From Gonocerus acuteangulatus (lineage: Eukaryota > Arthropoda > Insecta > Hemiptera > Coreidae): a DNA stretch of 64,000 nt. A program made the position numbers and the translations under genes. Shown piece after piece: positions 22,508 through 34,489 of this stretch. Below the pieces are notes generated by a model, which worked only from the letters and a program-made list of their open reading frames with translations, was not told the DNA's origin and did no database searches. The DNA is taken from NCBI GenBank assembly GCA_946811695.1, contig OX328132.1, forward strand, positions 125,714,882-125,778,881, read 5' to 3'. Within the stretch, counting starts at the first letter, position 1; each line of letters opens with the position of its first letter.

Positions 22508-23117
22508 TTTATCTGAATTTTTTGATCTTTCACTCTAATAATTTTTTTTTAAACATATATACATTTCATAATATAAATATTTATTATATATAAGGATAAA
22601 TACATTTTGATTCTTCATAAACATAGTAACATAGAGAAATCACCTTCAGCTGACGCAGATCCTTCGAGTGAGTATTTTTTTATTTATTTATTTTTTTTTT
22701 GTAAGATGTTAGAGATAGTAAATTGTTTCATTGTAATAAATGTGCTTCGCGGAAGGTGCGTGAGAAGGATCGGCCCGCCCAGCTAATAATGTGCTTGAAA
22801 AACAAACTGACGGTCGACACAGATTCTTGACGAGCAAATTCTATAATTAGTGCTGTATTAAATATTAATTACACCTATTCTTGTGGCGTGCTTTTCTTTC
22901 CAGCGGAAATGTCAAGCTAAGAAATAATTAATTACGCCTTCCCTCTGCATGCTATCGGTTCAAGGAATGGTTTTAAATATTTACCGATAAACTAATTGCT
23001 GGGTTGTAATGAGAAAGCGCAATTTACAGGAACTGCACAGCCTTAGTACAGAACACAAGATTTTTCCTAATTAGTCAGACATATTAAGGCAAAATAAATT
23101 TAACCGCTTTCCTAAGC
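22508..23117. other. AT-rich intergenic DNA
   Basis: No coding or repeat feature is recognised before the 68-bp array. Confidence 0.4.
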
Positions 23118-24786
23118 AAGCCATCCTAAGAACAGATATATCAGCACTTCTAAAACCGTAATGAAAAGTCTTCAAAGTTCTGAGAAATCCATCCTAAGAA
23201 CAGATATATCCGCACTGCTAAAACCGTAATGACGAGTCTTAAAATTTCTGAGAAATCCATCCTAAGAACAGATATATCAGCACTGCTGAAACCGTAATGA
23301 CGAGTCTTGAAATTTCTCAGAAATCCATCCTAAGAACAAATATATCAGCACTGCTAAACCGTAATGACGAGTCTTCAAAGTTCTGAGAAATCCATCATAA
23401 GAACAGATATATCAGCACGGCTGAAACCGTAATGACGAGTCCTGAAATTTCTAAGAAATCCATCCTAAGAACAGATATATCAGCACTGCTGAAACCGTAA
23501 TGACGAGTCTTGAAATTTCTGAGAAATCCATCCTAAGAACAGATATATCAGCACTGCTAAAACCGTAATGAAGAGTCTTCAAAGTTCTGAGAAATCTGTC
23601 CTAAGAACAGATATATCAGCACTGCTAAAACCGTAATGAAGAGTCTTCAAAGTTCTGAGAAATCTGTCCTAAGAACAGATATATCAGCACTGCTGAAACC
23701 GTAATGAAGAGTCTTCAAAGTTCTGAGAAATCTGTCCTAAGAACAGATATATCAGCACTGCTAAAACCGTAATGAAGAGTCTTCAAAGTTCTGAGAAATC
23801 TGTCCTAAGAACAGATATATCAGCACTGCTGAAACCGTAATGAAGAGTCTTCAAAGTTCTGAGAAATCTGTCCTAAGAACAGATATATCAGCACTGCTAA
23901 AACCGTAATGAAGAGTCTTCAAAGTTCTGAGAAATCTGTCCTAAGAACAGATATATCAGCACTGCTGAAACCGTAATGAAGAGTCTTCAAAGTTCTGAGA
24001 AATCTGTCCTAAGAACAGATATATCAGCACTGCTGAAACCGTAATGACGAGTCTTGAAATTTCTCAGAAATCCATCCTAAGAACAAATATATCAGCACTG
24101 CTAAACCGTAATGACGAGTCTTCAAAGTTCTTAGAAATCCATCCTAAGAACAGATATATCAGCACTGCTGAAACCGTAATGAAGAGTCTTCAAAGTTCTG
24201 AGAAATCTGTCCTAAGAACAGATATATCAGCACTGCTGAAACCGTAATGAAGAGTCTTCAAAGTTCTGAGAAATCTGTCCTAAGAACAGATATATCAGCA
24301 CTGCTGAAACCGTAATGAAGAGTCTTCAAAGTTCTGAGAAATCTGTCCTAAGAACAGATATATCAGCACTGCTGAAACCGTAATGAAGAGTCTTCAAAGT
24401 TCTGAGAAATCTGTCCTAAGAACAGATATATCAGCACTGCTAAAACCGTAATGAAGAGTCTTCAAAGTTCTGAGAAATCTGTCCTAAGAACAGATATATC
24501 AGCACTGCTGAAACCGTAATGAAGAGTCTTCAAAGTTCTGAGAAATCTGTCCTAAGAACAGATATATCAGCACTGCTGAAACCGTAATGACGAGTCTTGA
24601 AATTTCTCAGAAATCCATCCTAAGAACAAATATATCAGCACTGCTAAACCGTAATGACGAGTCTTCAAAGTTCTTAGAAATCCATCCTAAGAACAGATAT
24701 ATCAGCACGGCTGAAACCGTAATGACGACTCTTGAAATTTCTAAGAAATCCACCCTAAGAACAGATATATGAGAACTGCTAAAACC
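23118..24786 (+). repeat. 68-bp satellite array
   Basis: About 25 tandem units contain CCTAAGAACAGATATATCAG. Spacing is 68 bp, with some 67-bp units missing one A. Unit variants (CATCC/TGTCC, GAAGAG/GACGAG) repeat in a pattern: the run starting at 24032 is repeated almost exactly at 24575, which suggests multi-unit duplication. Confidence 0.95.
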
Positions 24787-24898
24787 GCTTCACTGATGTA
24801 TGTCTTATTTTGAAACCAACTTATCACTTCAACATTAAAAAACAGCATGATCTATTGTGTTCTAAAAATCGTGATGTGTCTTGTTTTGATTCTAGACG

Positions 24899-24901
<3 letters not shown>

Positions 24902-24964
<63 letters not shown>
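24902..24964. repeat. (TA)n microsatellite
   Basis: A pure TA run of about 60 bp. Confidence 0.97.
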
Positions 24965-24966
<2 letters not shown>

Positions 24967-25397
24967 TAGTGATCATTTTTATTGTTATTCTTTCTTTTAT
25001 TTTATTTTATTTATTTTTTTGTTTTATTTTTTTTATCTATCTGGTTATATTTGTAATTATTATATTAATTTCAGTTTTATATTATTATATATCATTATAT
25101 TATCAGATAAACTGATTTGTAAGGCTTATTTTTTATTGTTATTTTTTGTATATTACTATTTTATTTTATTTATTTAATTATTTTTGTGCCTTCTTATATT
25201 TTTCTTGAGGTACTCTTAAGACTGATGAGGACATATTATTAACTTAGGTCTCCCAGCAACTAGGCTTGTGTTGTTTTCAAGCCTAAATAACGAGGGTGAA
25301 GGAGACACCCAATTGTTAAGTTGACCAATTGTATTTTAGAATAATAGTAACAATTGTGAGTGCATTGTATCTCCTAATAAATAAAAATAAATATATA

Positions 25398-25401
<4 letters not shown>
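24965..25401. other. T-rich intergenic DNA
   Basis: Strongly T-rich. No gene is recognised. Confidence 0.4.

Positions 25402-25441
<40 letters not shown>
25402..25441. repeat. (TA)n microsatellite
   Basis: A TA run of about 40 bp. Confidence 0.95.
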
Positions 25442-25445
<4 letters not shown>

Positions 25446-25549
25446 GATGCATGACCTATAATTTTTGTATGAGAGATTTTTATCATAAAACTAATCGTTT
25501 CGATAAAAAATCCCCCCCCCAAAAAAAATGCAAACTTTGATCTTTTTTT

Positions 25550-26551
25550 TGTGTGTGTTTTAATGGCATGTCAACCCTTAAGGTCATTAACGCCATTCCT
25601 TTGATTGGTGATTATACAGACATACAAACACACATACACACACATATACACATATATACATACCCACACACGCACATATATATATACACACACATATATA
25701 CACATGTATGCATATCAGTGTCATTTAGCCATGCTTATAGTGGTATTTTTAATTTAAGGTGTAACTAAATTTTGTGGTATTGAATTTTGATATAAGGTTG
25801 AATTAAATTTTGTCAATTAATCTCGAGGCATTTAAAAAGTTGAAAAGTCTCTCTACTTGGTTAGTATGATCGCCAAGAATTTCATCTAATGAGTCAGGCA
25901 GTTGGTGCTGCTCTTTTAGTTGCTCATAAGCACGGCAATTCGTCAGAATGTGTTTAACAGTGAGTAGCACATTGCATGAGCTGCAAATAGGCGGAGGTTC
26001 TTTTCACATAAGGAAGGAAAGGGTGAGGTTTGTATGGCCAATTCTCATACGGGTTAGTACCACTTCCTTTCTTCTTGTGCCATTTATTGATGTCTTCCAT
26101 GATTTAACACATCCCTTTATCTCTGTGAGTTTATTTTCCCTCACTTGTTGCCAAACAGTTTGCCATGTATTCCAAATCAAATCTTTTGAGTGGGCTATTA
26201 AATCAAATTTTGAAACTTTCTGGAAAGGCATACCTTCTCTAATTGCTTTCCTTGCCAACGTGTCAACTTGCTCATTTTGATTTATTCCGCAATGCCCAGG
26301 AATCCATACAAATGTAACCTTTTGTTCCTTTAAATGTAGCTGATAAATTCTTTAAAATATATTCACTATTATGGGATGCGATGAATATAGATCACCTATA
26401 GCAAGGAGAGCAGATAGAGAATGTGTAAATATTGTTAAATGGGATTTCGTTGGCGAATTAATATTCAGGGCTTTGTCAATTGCTAGTAGCTCAGCTGTAT
26501 AGTTACTGCAGATCGCTGGGAGAGTGAACATACAGGATCCTGATGAGCTAA
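25550..26551 (-). pseudogene. RNase H LINE (LINE B), 3' portion
   Basis: On the minus strand this encodes the rest of an RNase H domain (AELLAIDKAL) and then a TRMRIGHTNLT segment. It continues with a C-terminal zinc-like motif (CSSC...H...C) before the stop near 25825. These match the end of LINE A ORF2 (GITRLRIGHTRLT, CSRCGDLLDVKH). The 3' UTR holds CA/TA repeats and ends in a hairpin (AATGGC / GCCATT, 25562-25597) around TTAATGACCTT, then an A-rich tail. The domain is split at 26551 by the long-TIR element and continues at 30068. The copy is truncated at its 5' side and carries frame breaks. Confidence 0.85.
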
Positions 26552-27307
26552 TAGTCCGTCGGCCCGTGTACATTTCATGCAACGATTTTTAAGATTCTTC
26601 ATTTTTTCACTATTGATTGTACAAGTCTTAACTAGAACAGTGCCACTTGTCAGCTGGCTAGGTAGAGGTGGGTTTGGCTGCGGGGGCGTTGCAAACTTCG
26701 GAAAAATATGAAAATGTGAAACGATTTTAACATTCATGAAATTTTTTGGAGAAACACCTTTCATTATACAATAATCATTGGCACTTGTCAGCTGGTCGGC
26801 CAGCGGTGGACTGCTTGTCAGCTGGGGGTCTAAACTTGGCAAAAATACGAAATTCTGAAACGATTTTAAGATTGCTGAAATTTTGGTGGTTACTAGTATT
26901 TGTAGTGAGATTAACGAAAAACATTGTCAGCTGCCCATATCTTGGTGGAAAACTTGTCAGCTGGGGGGGGGGGGTATAAGCGCTGAGCGTATGGCGCGCG
27001 CTCCGCTTTATACCTTCAGCTGACAACTTTTCCACCCACATATTAGCAGCTGACAGTTGGTTTCGTCAATCTTATTACGAATACTACCTACTAACAAAAT
27101 ATCAGGAATCTTAATATAGTTTTTGACTATTTAATAGCGAAAGCATGCTTATATTGATTACAACTTCTGAATATATTGATTGTAATTTACAATAAAAATA
27201 TTCATTTACAATTTGTAAATGAATATTTTTATTATCAACGTTAAAATATATTATGTATTTGCATTAAGGTATGATGAAAAAATATATCATTTATTTGTAT
27301 AAAATAC
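26552..27307 (+). repeat. Left TIR of copy 2
   Basis: It pairs with 29350-30067. Near 27195-27232 it contains a palindromic stretch around CATTTACAA/TTGTAAATG. Confidence 0.85.
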
Positions 27308-29103
27308 ATAGCACATAAAAAAGTTTCGCCTGTGAATGCGTGAAAACCAGGCAACGCTTGGCAGAGTGTTTCCCCTAGTGTTAAAAATAACTTATTATTA
27401 TCTAAATAGTTTGGTTTGTTCACGTTCCCATTTTCATCCAAATTTTAACATCTAATAATAACATGAATAAAATGTACACATGTAAATGGTTTGATGGCAA
27501 ACAATTACCTCCAGTAGTTGAAATGATTGTTCGAGATCAGTAATTCACTCAAGATATTAAAATTATTCATTTTCTTTGCTTTATTAATGTTTCATCATTT
27601 TTTCAATACCAATAATTAGTATTTTCACATGAGAGGCAGCAGGATGACCTCACAAACACTACAAATATCGAAAGTAATGATTCTGAAGGTGAAGAGTCAG
27701 ACTTTCTTTTTATTAAAAAGTTTTATTAGGTAACTATTATTATTATAAATAAATTATATAATAATTTTTATAGTATTTTATACTAATAAAAAATATATTT
27801 TTTCATCATGCCTTAATACAAATCTATACAAATAATACAATTCTAACGGATCGCTGTCTGTATCTGGAAGATGGGGAAAATACTATTGGGGGCTTTTATC
27901 AATGCAATAGTACCCAAAACAATGATTTTTAAAATTGTTGCTTGCTTGTCTGTTTATCTGTTTGTCTGTGCGCGCTAATCTCGGAAACGGCTTATCCGAT
28001 TTAGTTGCAGTATTCACTAATATATTGTGGTACGTTTCACTGAACATTTAGTGTTTGTTTCATGCGAATCGTTACATAAATAAAAAAGTTATGCCAATGT
28101 AAAGAATCAGGTCCAACATTTCATGAACTATCGTTAATACGATACACACCAGAGGTTTTTTCGTCACTAATCTTCGTATATAGTATTCCCTTAGCAAATG
28201 ATTTAACGAGTTCTTTAACCAGCAAAATTGGTTCATCTGGAGGAGGGGTTTACTCTGGACCCAAAGTCACTCGGACGAAACTCGATATTCGTTTGTGGAA
28301 ATATTAAAAGAAAAATATGTTGTAAAAATAAAGTAAATCGGTTTATTAGGAGGGGGGTTTATTCTGGACCCGTTTTACCAACTTACCACTACTAGTCGTA
28401 ATCTATCTTCACATATAATAAAATTCTAACGGATCGCTGTTTGTACATGCAAGATATATGAGTAAAAATACTATTGGGGGCCTTTATCAAAGCAATTCTA
28501 CCCAAAACAATGATTTATAGAATTGTTGTCTGTTTGTCTGTATGTCTGCTGTGTCAGACACTCTATACACACTACATTAAACAATCCTTAAGAGGTGTAG
28601 AGCTTCGTCACGTTTTAGCAATCCTAGCAGCCTGTATGGTTGATCTCCGATGGCTATACGCCTAATATCGAGTAGGTATAAATCTACTGTAAAGTAGATT
28701 GAAAAGAAAATACGTATACGACGATATTTAAAATATAAAATAAACAAACAAGAACCTTCAAGTTTAACTCTTCTGGATTACGGATGGGATATTGAAGATA
28801 ATATATAAACATGTAAATGGTTTGACGGCGAACAATTCCGTCGAGTAGTTGATATGATTGTTCGAGATCAGCAATTCACTGAAGATACTAAAATTATTTA
28901 TTTTCTATGCTTTATTATTGTTTAATCATTTTATCAATAACAATAATTAGTATTTTCAGCTGAAAGACACCAAGAAGAGGATGACCGCACAATTACTGCG
29001 GGGGGGGGGGGGGGGTTGATGATTCTGAAGGTGCAGAGTCAGAATCAGAAAACGATTGGCTTTCTTTTTATTACAAAGTGTTATTAGTATACTATTATTT
29101 TTG

Positions 29104-29285
29104 TTTTTTTTTTTTTTTTACGGCGCATCAACAAATCTTGGCTATTAGCGCCGACATCCAGAGTGCAGCCAGGAATTTTCTCAGCGAGCCCTGAGATGAG
29201 AAAATTTCTGGCGCCGGTGGGGATCGAACCCACCATCTCCCGCTTATGAATCTAGCGCGCTAGCCACTAGACCACGGGAGACCCC
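29104..29285 (-). mobile_element. tRNA-derived SINE inside copy 2
   Basis: It has the same architecture as the other SINEs: tRNA-like head at the 29285 end, GGGTTCGATCCCC-type box B, terminal hairpin CGGCGC/GCGCCG and an A tail (T run at 29104-29119). Copy 1 has the empty site near 3325. The target is an ATT-rich repeat, so the duplication (about TATTATT) is ambiguous. Confidence 0.9.
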
Positions 29286-29349
29286 TATTATTATTATGAT
29301 ACTATTATTATTATGATTAATTGTATAATACTTTTTTATTAACAATACA

Positions 29350-30067
29350 GTATTTTATACAAATAAATGACATATTTTTTCATCATACCTTAATGCAAAT
29401 ACATAATATATTTTAACGTTGATAATAAAAATATTCATTTACAATCAATATATTCAGAAGTTGTAATCAATATAAGCATGCTTTCGCTATTAAATAGTCA
29501 AAAACTATATTAAGATTCCTGAAATTTTGTTAGTAGGTAGTATTCGTAATAAGATTGACGAAACCAACTGTCAGCTGCTAATATGTGGGTGGAAAAGTTG
29601 TCAGCTGAAGGTATAAAGCGGAGCGCGCGCCATACGCTCAGCGCTTATACCCCCCCAGCTGACAAGTTTTCCACCAAGATATGGGCAGCTGACAATGTTT
29701 TTCGTTAATCTCACTACAAATACTAGTAACCACCAAAATTTCAGCAATCTTAAAATCGTTTCAGAATTTCGTATTTTTGCCAAGTTTAGACCCCCAGCTG
29801 ACAAGCAGTCCACCGCTGGCCGACCAGCTGACAAGTGCCAATGATTATTGTATAATGAAAGGTGTTTCTCCAAAAAATTTCATGAATCTTAAAATCGTTT
29901 CACATTTTCATATTTTTCCGAAGTTTGCAATGCCCCCGCAGCCAAACCCACCGCCACCTAGCCAGCTGACAAGTGGCACTGTTCTAGTTAAGACTTGTAC
30001 AATCAATAGTGAAAAAATGAAGAATCTTAAAAATCGTTGCATAAAATGTACACGGGCCGACGGACTA
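29350..30067 (-). repeat. Right TIR of copy 2
   Basis: Reverse complement of 26552-27307. It carries the CAGCTGACAA motifs. Confidence 0.85.
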
Positions 30068-30410
30068 TAAGTACTGCAGCACCAACTCCATTAGTGTCTT
30101 TGGAGCCATCCGTGTATATTTCATGACCAGGGAGTACGGTTTTTAATTTTTTATATTCTGTCACAAATATGTAAGGATCCATGTTCTTTTTATTATACTT
30201 TGCTAGCGTTAGATTAATAATAGGATGTGGTAATTTCCAGGGCTCCATGGATGAAACAGAATCGTGATCTATGGCTGGTATTGTTATATTATGATCTATT
30301 AATACTTTGTATATTCTTGTAGGGAACAATTTCTGGGTAAGACGGTTTCTAACATTTTTGTAAAAGTATGGATTTAGAGGATGGTGTTGTGACTCTAATT
30401 GAAAAAAAAA
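30068..30410 (-). pseudogene. RNase H LINE (LINE B), 5' portion of the surviving fragment
   Basis: The minus strand encodes the start of the RNase H domain with YTDGSKDTNGVGAAVL (first catalytic Asp). It is preceded by a segment like that upstream of RNase H in LINE A. It stops at the insertion of the long-TIR element. The 5' truncation lies near 30400. Confidence 0.85.
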
Positions 30411-30739
30411 GTCCGTCACGCAAGAGCTGCATAACTAAGCACTTTCCTCAGAATTTGGGTAGTGTAGACTGCTTTCCAGAATAATTTGTTTACAATATCC
30501 TATACAAATAAAATAAAAACATGAATAGTTCTCTTTTAATTTTCCAATGAGTAAGTGTTCAATTATTAATTTTGTAATTAATTTGCTTCCTGAGTTATGT
30601 TTACACATGGCACCTACTACACTACTTCATTAATACAAAAAACTTCATATTTTCGCCTTTTGATCTGACGCAGGAACAGGATGCAGTCCCTCTAGTGGGA
30701 GATAGCACTTCTTGCGGCGGCCTTGCGAACCTACGCCTG
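30411..30739. other. Intergenic DNA
   Basis: No supported features. Confidence 0.4.
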
Positions 30740-31250
30740 GCGGGCTATTCTATTGAAATATATTACAAAGTAAACCCCCCTTTCCGATAGACCGATTTAG
30801 ATCATTTTTACAAAACGTCTTTCCCATGAGTTACCCACGACGTATACCGCGTTTCGTTAAAATACAGCAGAAATTACGACCGGTATAAGTATATTTGTAA
30901 TTTGGGTCCGGAGTGAACCCCCCCCCCCCTCCTAATGAACCGATTTTGTTTATTTTTACAAGACATATTTACCTGCAGATTACCATTACGAATACCGAAT
31001 TTCGTCGAAATATAACAAAAATCACGGCTGGAAGTGGCGAATTGGTATTGTGGGTCCGGAGTAACCCCCCCCCCCTCCTAATGAATCGATTTAGTTTATT
31101 TTTACATCTCACTTTTCTCTCTATATTACCACTACGTATACCAAGTTTCGTTGAAATATAACAAATATTACGGCTGGCATGGTTAGTGTTTTGGGTTCGG
31201 GGTAATACCCCCCTTCCGGTGGACCGATTTTGGTGGTTAACGAACTCGTT
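30740..31250 (+). repeat. Diverged tandem repeat of about 145 bp with C-runs
   Basis: Three to four units contain GGTCCGGAGT, a run of C, and CCTAATGAACCGATTT. The same module, reversed, occurs inside the long-TIR elements (near 2466-2610 and 28230-28380). Confidence 0.7.
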
Positions 31251-31314
31251 CAATCGTTTGCTAATTGAATGCTATATAACAAGTTTCGTGAAGAAAAAAC
31301 AAAAACTCTGGCCG

Positions 31315-31316
<2 letters not shown>

Positions 31317-31367
<51 letters not shown>
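31317..31367. repeat. (TA)n microsatellite
   Basis: A TA run of about 50 bp. Confidence 0.95.
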
Positions 31368-31373
<6 letters not shown>

Positions 31374-31529
31374 CATACATTTTAACGGGGGTCATTTTCG
31401 GTGTCTATTAGGTAGGATCGATAAAGATTTGAAGAAATTTTTCAAAAATTCCGTCATCAGAGCAACCTCAATAGCTACTTTCCTTCGGAGGAAAGTGCTA
31501 ATAGTAAGCTAAGCATCAGCTGGTTCCTC

Positions 31530-32000
31530 CTGTACTGTAATAGGAGGGGGGTACTTTGATCTTAACTACAATTGTTTACACTCTTGTTATCGATGAGGAT
31601 TTATCCCAATTTCATTATAATGGTACCCCTAAAGTCCATCCAAATTTTCAGCTTGCTGAATTTGTGCAAGGGTACCACTAGGCATCGGGCTATCTATAGG
31701 TTGTCACGCTTTCTAAACATCCATGGTACAGCAGGGATTTTTTTCATCGGGCCCTGAAATGGAAAAACTCAACCTGCCATGGGCGTATATAAGGAGAGGG
31801 GCCTGCAGCCCCCCTAAATTTTGTTTTGGTGAAAAAAGCCTATAACAACGAAAAAAGTCTTCTACATTAACCCTGGTCTCCTAGGTTTCCAGAGGACCTA
31901 AAAACTCACCATTTTACACTAAAATGTTTAAATTTTTCCCTACACCCTAAATGTCTAGGTGCTCCCAGCCCCCCCCCCCCTCGAAATTATTTTCTTTATA
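31530..32000 (+). repeat. Dispersed C-run repeat (family Z-like)
   Basis: GGGGCCTGCAGCCCCCC near 31798 and a C-run near 31970, with wording shared with 37380-37620. No coding signal. Confidence 0.4.
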
Positions 32001-32282
32001 CGCTAGTGCAACCTGATGCAGACTGGTCCCACATAAGAATCCAAGGCAATAGCCACTGTACCCCGGAAAGAGCCATCTGATGTAGTTGGAGAAGTTGTAG
32101 CTGCTTCTCGTCCTATCTGAGTTCATCGCTCTCCGTTTTCCGCCGGTAGCATGAGGACATGTTTACGAGTAGTGAACACCTTGAAGAATACCTCAGGGTC
32201 GATTCTCTCTAACACCTGCATCCACATCTAGACCTTGATATTCCTGAATCATCACCTCCTGTATACGCCGTTTCTATTTCCT

Positions 32283-32600
32283 ACATTCTACCATACAAAC
32301 ATCGCGGCATTCTACCATACACACATCGCGGCATTCTACCATACACACATCGCGGCATTCTACCATACACACATCGCGGCATTCTACCATACACAAATCG
32401 CGGCATTCTACCATACATCCATCGCGGCATTCTACCATACACACATCGCGGCATTCTACCATACATACATCGCGGCATTCTACCATACACACATCGCGGC
32501 ATTCTACCATACACAAATCGTGGCATTCTACCATACAGACATCGCGGCATTCTACCATACACACATCGCGGCATTCTACCATACATACATCGCGGCATTA
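32283..32600 (+). repeat. 24-bp minisatellite
   Basis: About 13 units of CATTCTACCATACACACATC plus GCGG, exactly 24 bp long. The length gives open frames in several phases on both strands. There is no evidence of a gene. Confidence 0.96.
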
Positions 32601-32678
32601 ACGACGAACCTATAAAATTTAACTATTTATCCAATACATAATAGTAGATTCAAATATCTATGTATAATAACGAATCAA

Positions 32679-32852
32679 GGGGTCTCCCGTGGTCTAGTGG
32701 CTGGTGCCTTGGACACATAAGCGGGAGATGGTTGTTCGATCTCCGCCGGCGGCAGGAATTATCTCATCCCACGTTGGGAAAATTCTTCGCTGCACCCTGG
32801 ATGTCGGCGCTAATGGCCTATATGTCGAAGCGCCGTAAAAACAAAAAAAAAA
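32679..32852 (+). mobile_element. tRNA-derived SINE
   Basis: Head GGGGTCTCCCGTGGTCTAGT, degenerate box B, central hairpin, terminal hairpin GGCGC(TAATGGCCT..)GCGCC and an A-rich tail. It is flanked by the exact 15-bp duplication ATAATAACGAATCAA (32664-32678, 32853-32867). Confidence 0.95.
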
Positions 32853-33291
32853 ATAATAACGAATCAAGAATACCCACAATGTGAAATGTCCAACTGTATT
32901 CTTATGATAAAATTTGACTCACAGAATGCCTGAGACGACGCACAGTGGGGCAAATGATCGATTTAGGAGAGCAAAATTCCGATCACTCATCGTCAGTTTT
33001 TTAATCGACTGAAAGAATAAAAAGAGATTTTAAGTGAACATTTGGAGCCATTAAAGATTGAATTTGGACGAGCAAAGCTTTAACCTAAGCTTTAATTTCT
33101 GCAATTTGATCAAAATCACCTCCATCTTCACCATCCACAGTCAATTTGTTAAAGCATATTGCAAAACACCGGCGTTTTTGCCTGGCAAATTAAGTTTTGT
33201 CCGCCAAACGTCAAACAGCTCTTTTCTTGGAATCACGACGTACCTAAAAATTGATGTTGTTTAAAAAGTTGGATAAGGTTGGTTACCAAAT

Positions 33292-33370
33292 AATTATGCA
33301 TCAACTCACATTATTATGCATTAACTTACATTATTATGCATTAACTCACATTATTATGCATTAACTTACA
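33292..33370 (+). repeat. 20-bp tandem repeat
   Basis: Four units of ATTATGCATTAACTCACATT with C/T variants. Confidence 0.9.
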
Positions 33371-33554
33371 TGTTTTGTTGGAATTCGTACTTTATCGAGC
33401 CTAATCTTGCAAATTATGTACACTTCTATACTTTTAAAATTGACGCGCGCAAGGCATGTACTGTTTTCTTACCTTTAAATTCTTAATTATTCTTTTTTTT
33501 AAATTATCCTTTTTTTCCAAAAAAAAAAGGAAGGAAAATCTGAGGTCAGTCTAA

Positions 33555-33860
33555 TTTAAAAGAACAATTGGTTTGATCCATTCCTCAGACCTTAATCTTA
33601 ATACTAGCAGCCTCTTTTTTATAAAGGTTTAAGTTAAGGCCTTGTCATCCTGGCAATTCTTCTCATAAAAAATCAAATTTTATAGGTATATTTCAAATCT
33701 TAATCACAGCCCTTTTAAAAGTTTTTAAAAAAGAGGCTGCTAGTATTAAGATATTGAAAATGGCCTGAAGGCCGAAACTTTGTAGAATGATGGTGTAAAT
33801 AAAGGACTTATTAAGGTCTGAGGAATGGATCAAACCAATTGTGCTTTTAAATTTTTCTTA
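33555..33860. repeat. Inverted repeat with a ribozyme-like insert in one arm
   Basis: CAATTGGTTTGATCCATTCC at the left is mirrored at 33820-33842. CTTAATACTAGCAGCCTCTT is mirrored near 33732-33752. The right arm holds about 65 extra bases, including GGCCTGAAGGCCGAAAC, not present in the left arm. Confidence 0.7.
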
Positions 33861-34489
33861 ATTATTACTTACATAGTAAAAATAATATTAACACTATTTA
33901 AATCGATGCTCATGATTGGAGATTACCTTGTAGCCCTTTACTATCGCACAAACAATTGTTTAGAAGCTTATTAATAAACTAGACTAATTTGTTGGGGAAA
34001 ATGTAGACTCTGACCTGTTTGCTTGTCAACAGTGAGAGTTCTGTTCTTGAACCTCAAGATACTTTTGTTTACATTCCTAATAGTATTCATCTCTAAGAGT
34101 GCCCCACATTGCGACGTCACACCGTGATGCCAAAAGGGGAAAAACCTCCAAAACTGAAGGAGTTCAATCGAGTTTGACCTAACTTTCTTCTATACCTAAT
34201 TGATTGGAGAATACTGCTCGAATATTGATTTTCCATTTTATTAATAGTTCCGATCATAAAACACCTTTTTGTTGGCCGTTTTCTTACAGAGTAAAAATCT
34301 CACAGTTTTTACTACAAAGTAACACAATATTCTACACCACTTATATTATTTCTGAAAAACTGATATTACCCAGGATAAATCATGGGTATATGTAGCTTTT
34401 AAACGAATTCTCTTTTTTGCCGAAATGCACCATGAACTTGCTGCATCTAGGTTGTGAAGGTTATGAAATTCTAAAATCCTTAGTTTATT
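33861..34489. other. AT-rich intergenic DNA
   Basis: No gene is recognised. Confidence 0.4.

Larger units (their letters stand above)
26552..30067. mobile_element. Long-TIR DNA transposon, copy 2
   Basis: It has the same termini as copy 1 (TAGTCCGTCGG... / ...CCGACGGACTA), with TIRs 26552-27307 and 29350-30067. A 3-bp TAA duplication flanks it (26549-26551, 30068-30070). It sits inside the RNase H domain of LINE B. Removing the element and one TAA brings the two halves into one frame, which fixes the ends. Unlike copy 1 it lacks the hAT MITE, but it carries a SINE at 29104-29285 and long G runs at 26965 and 29000. The interior again shows the two degenerate ORF-start blocks. No transposase is encoded. 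Confidence 0.9.
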
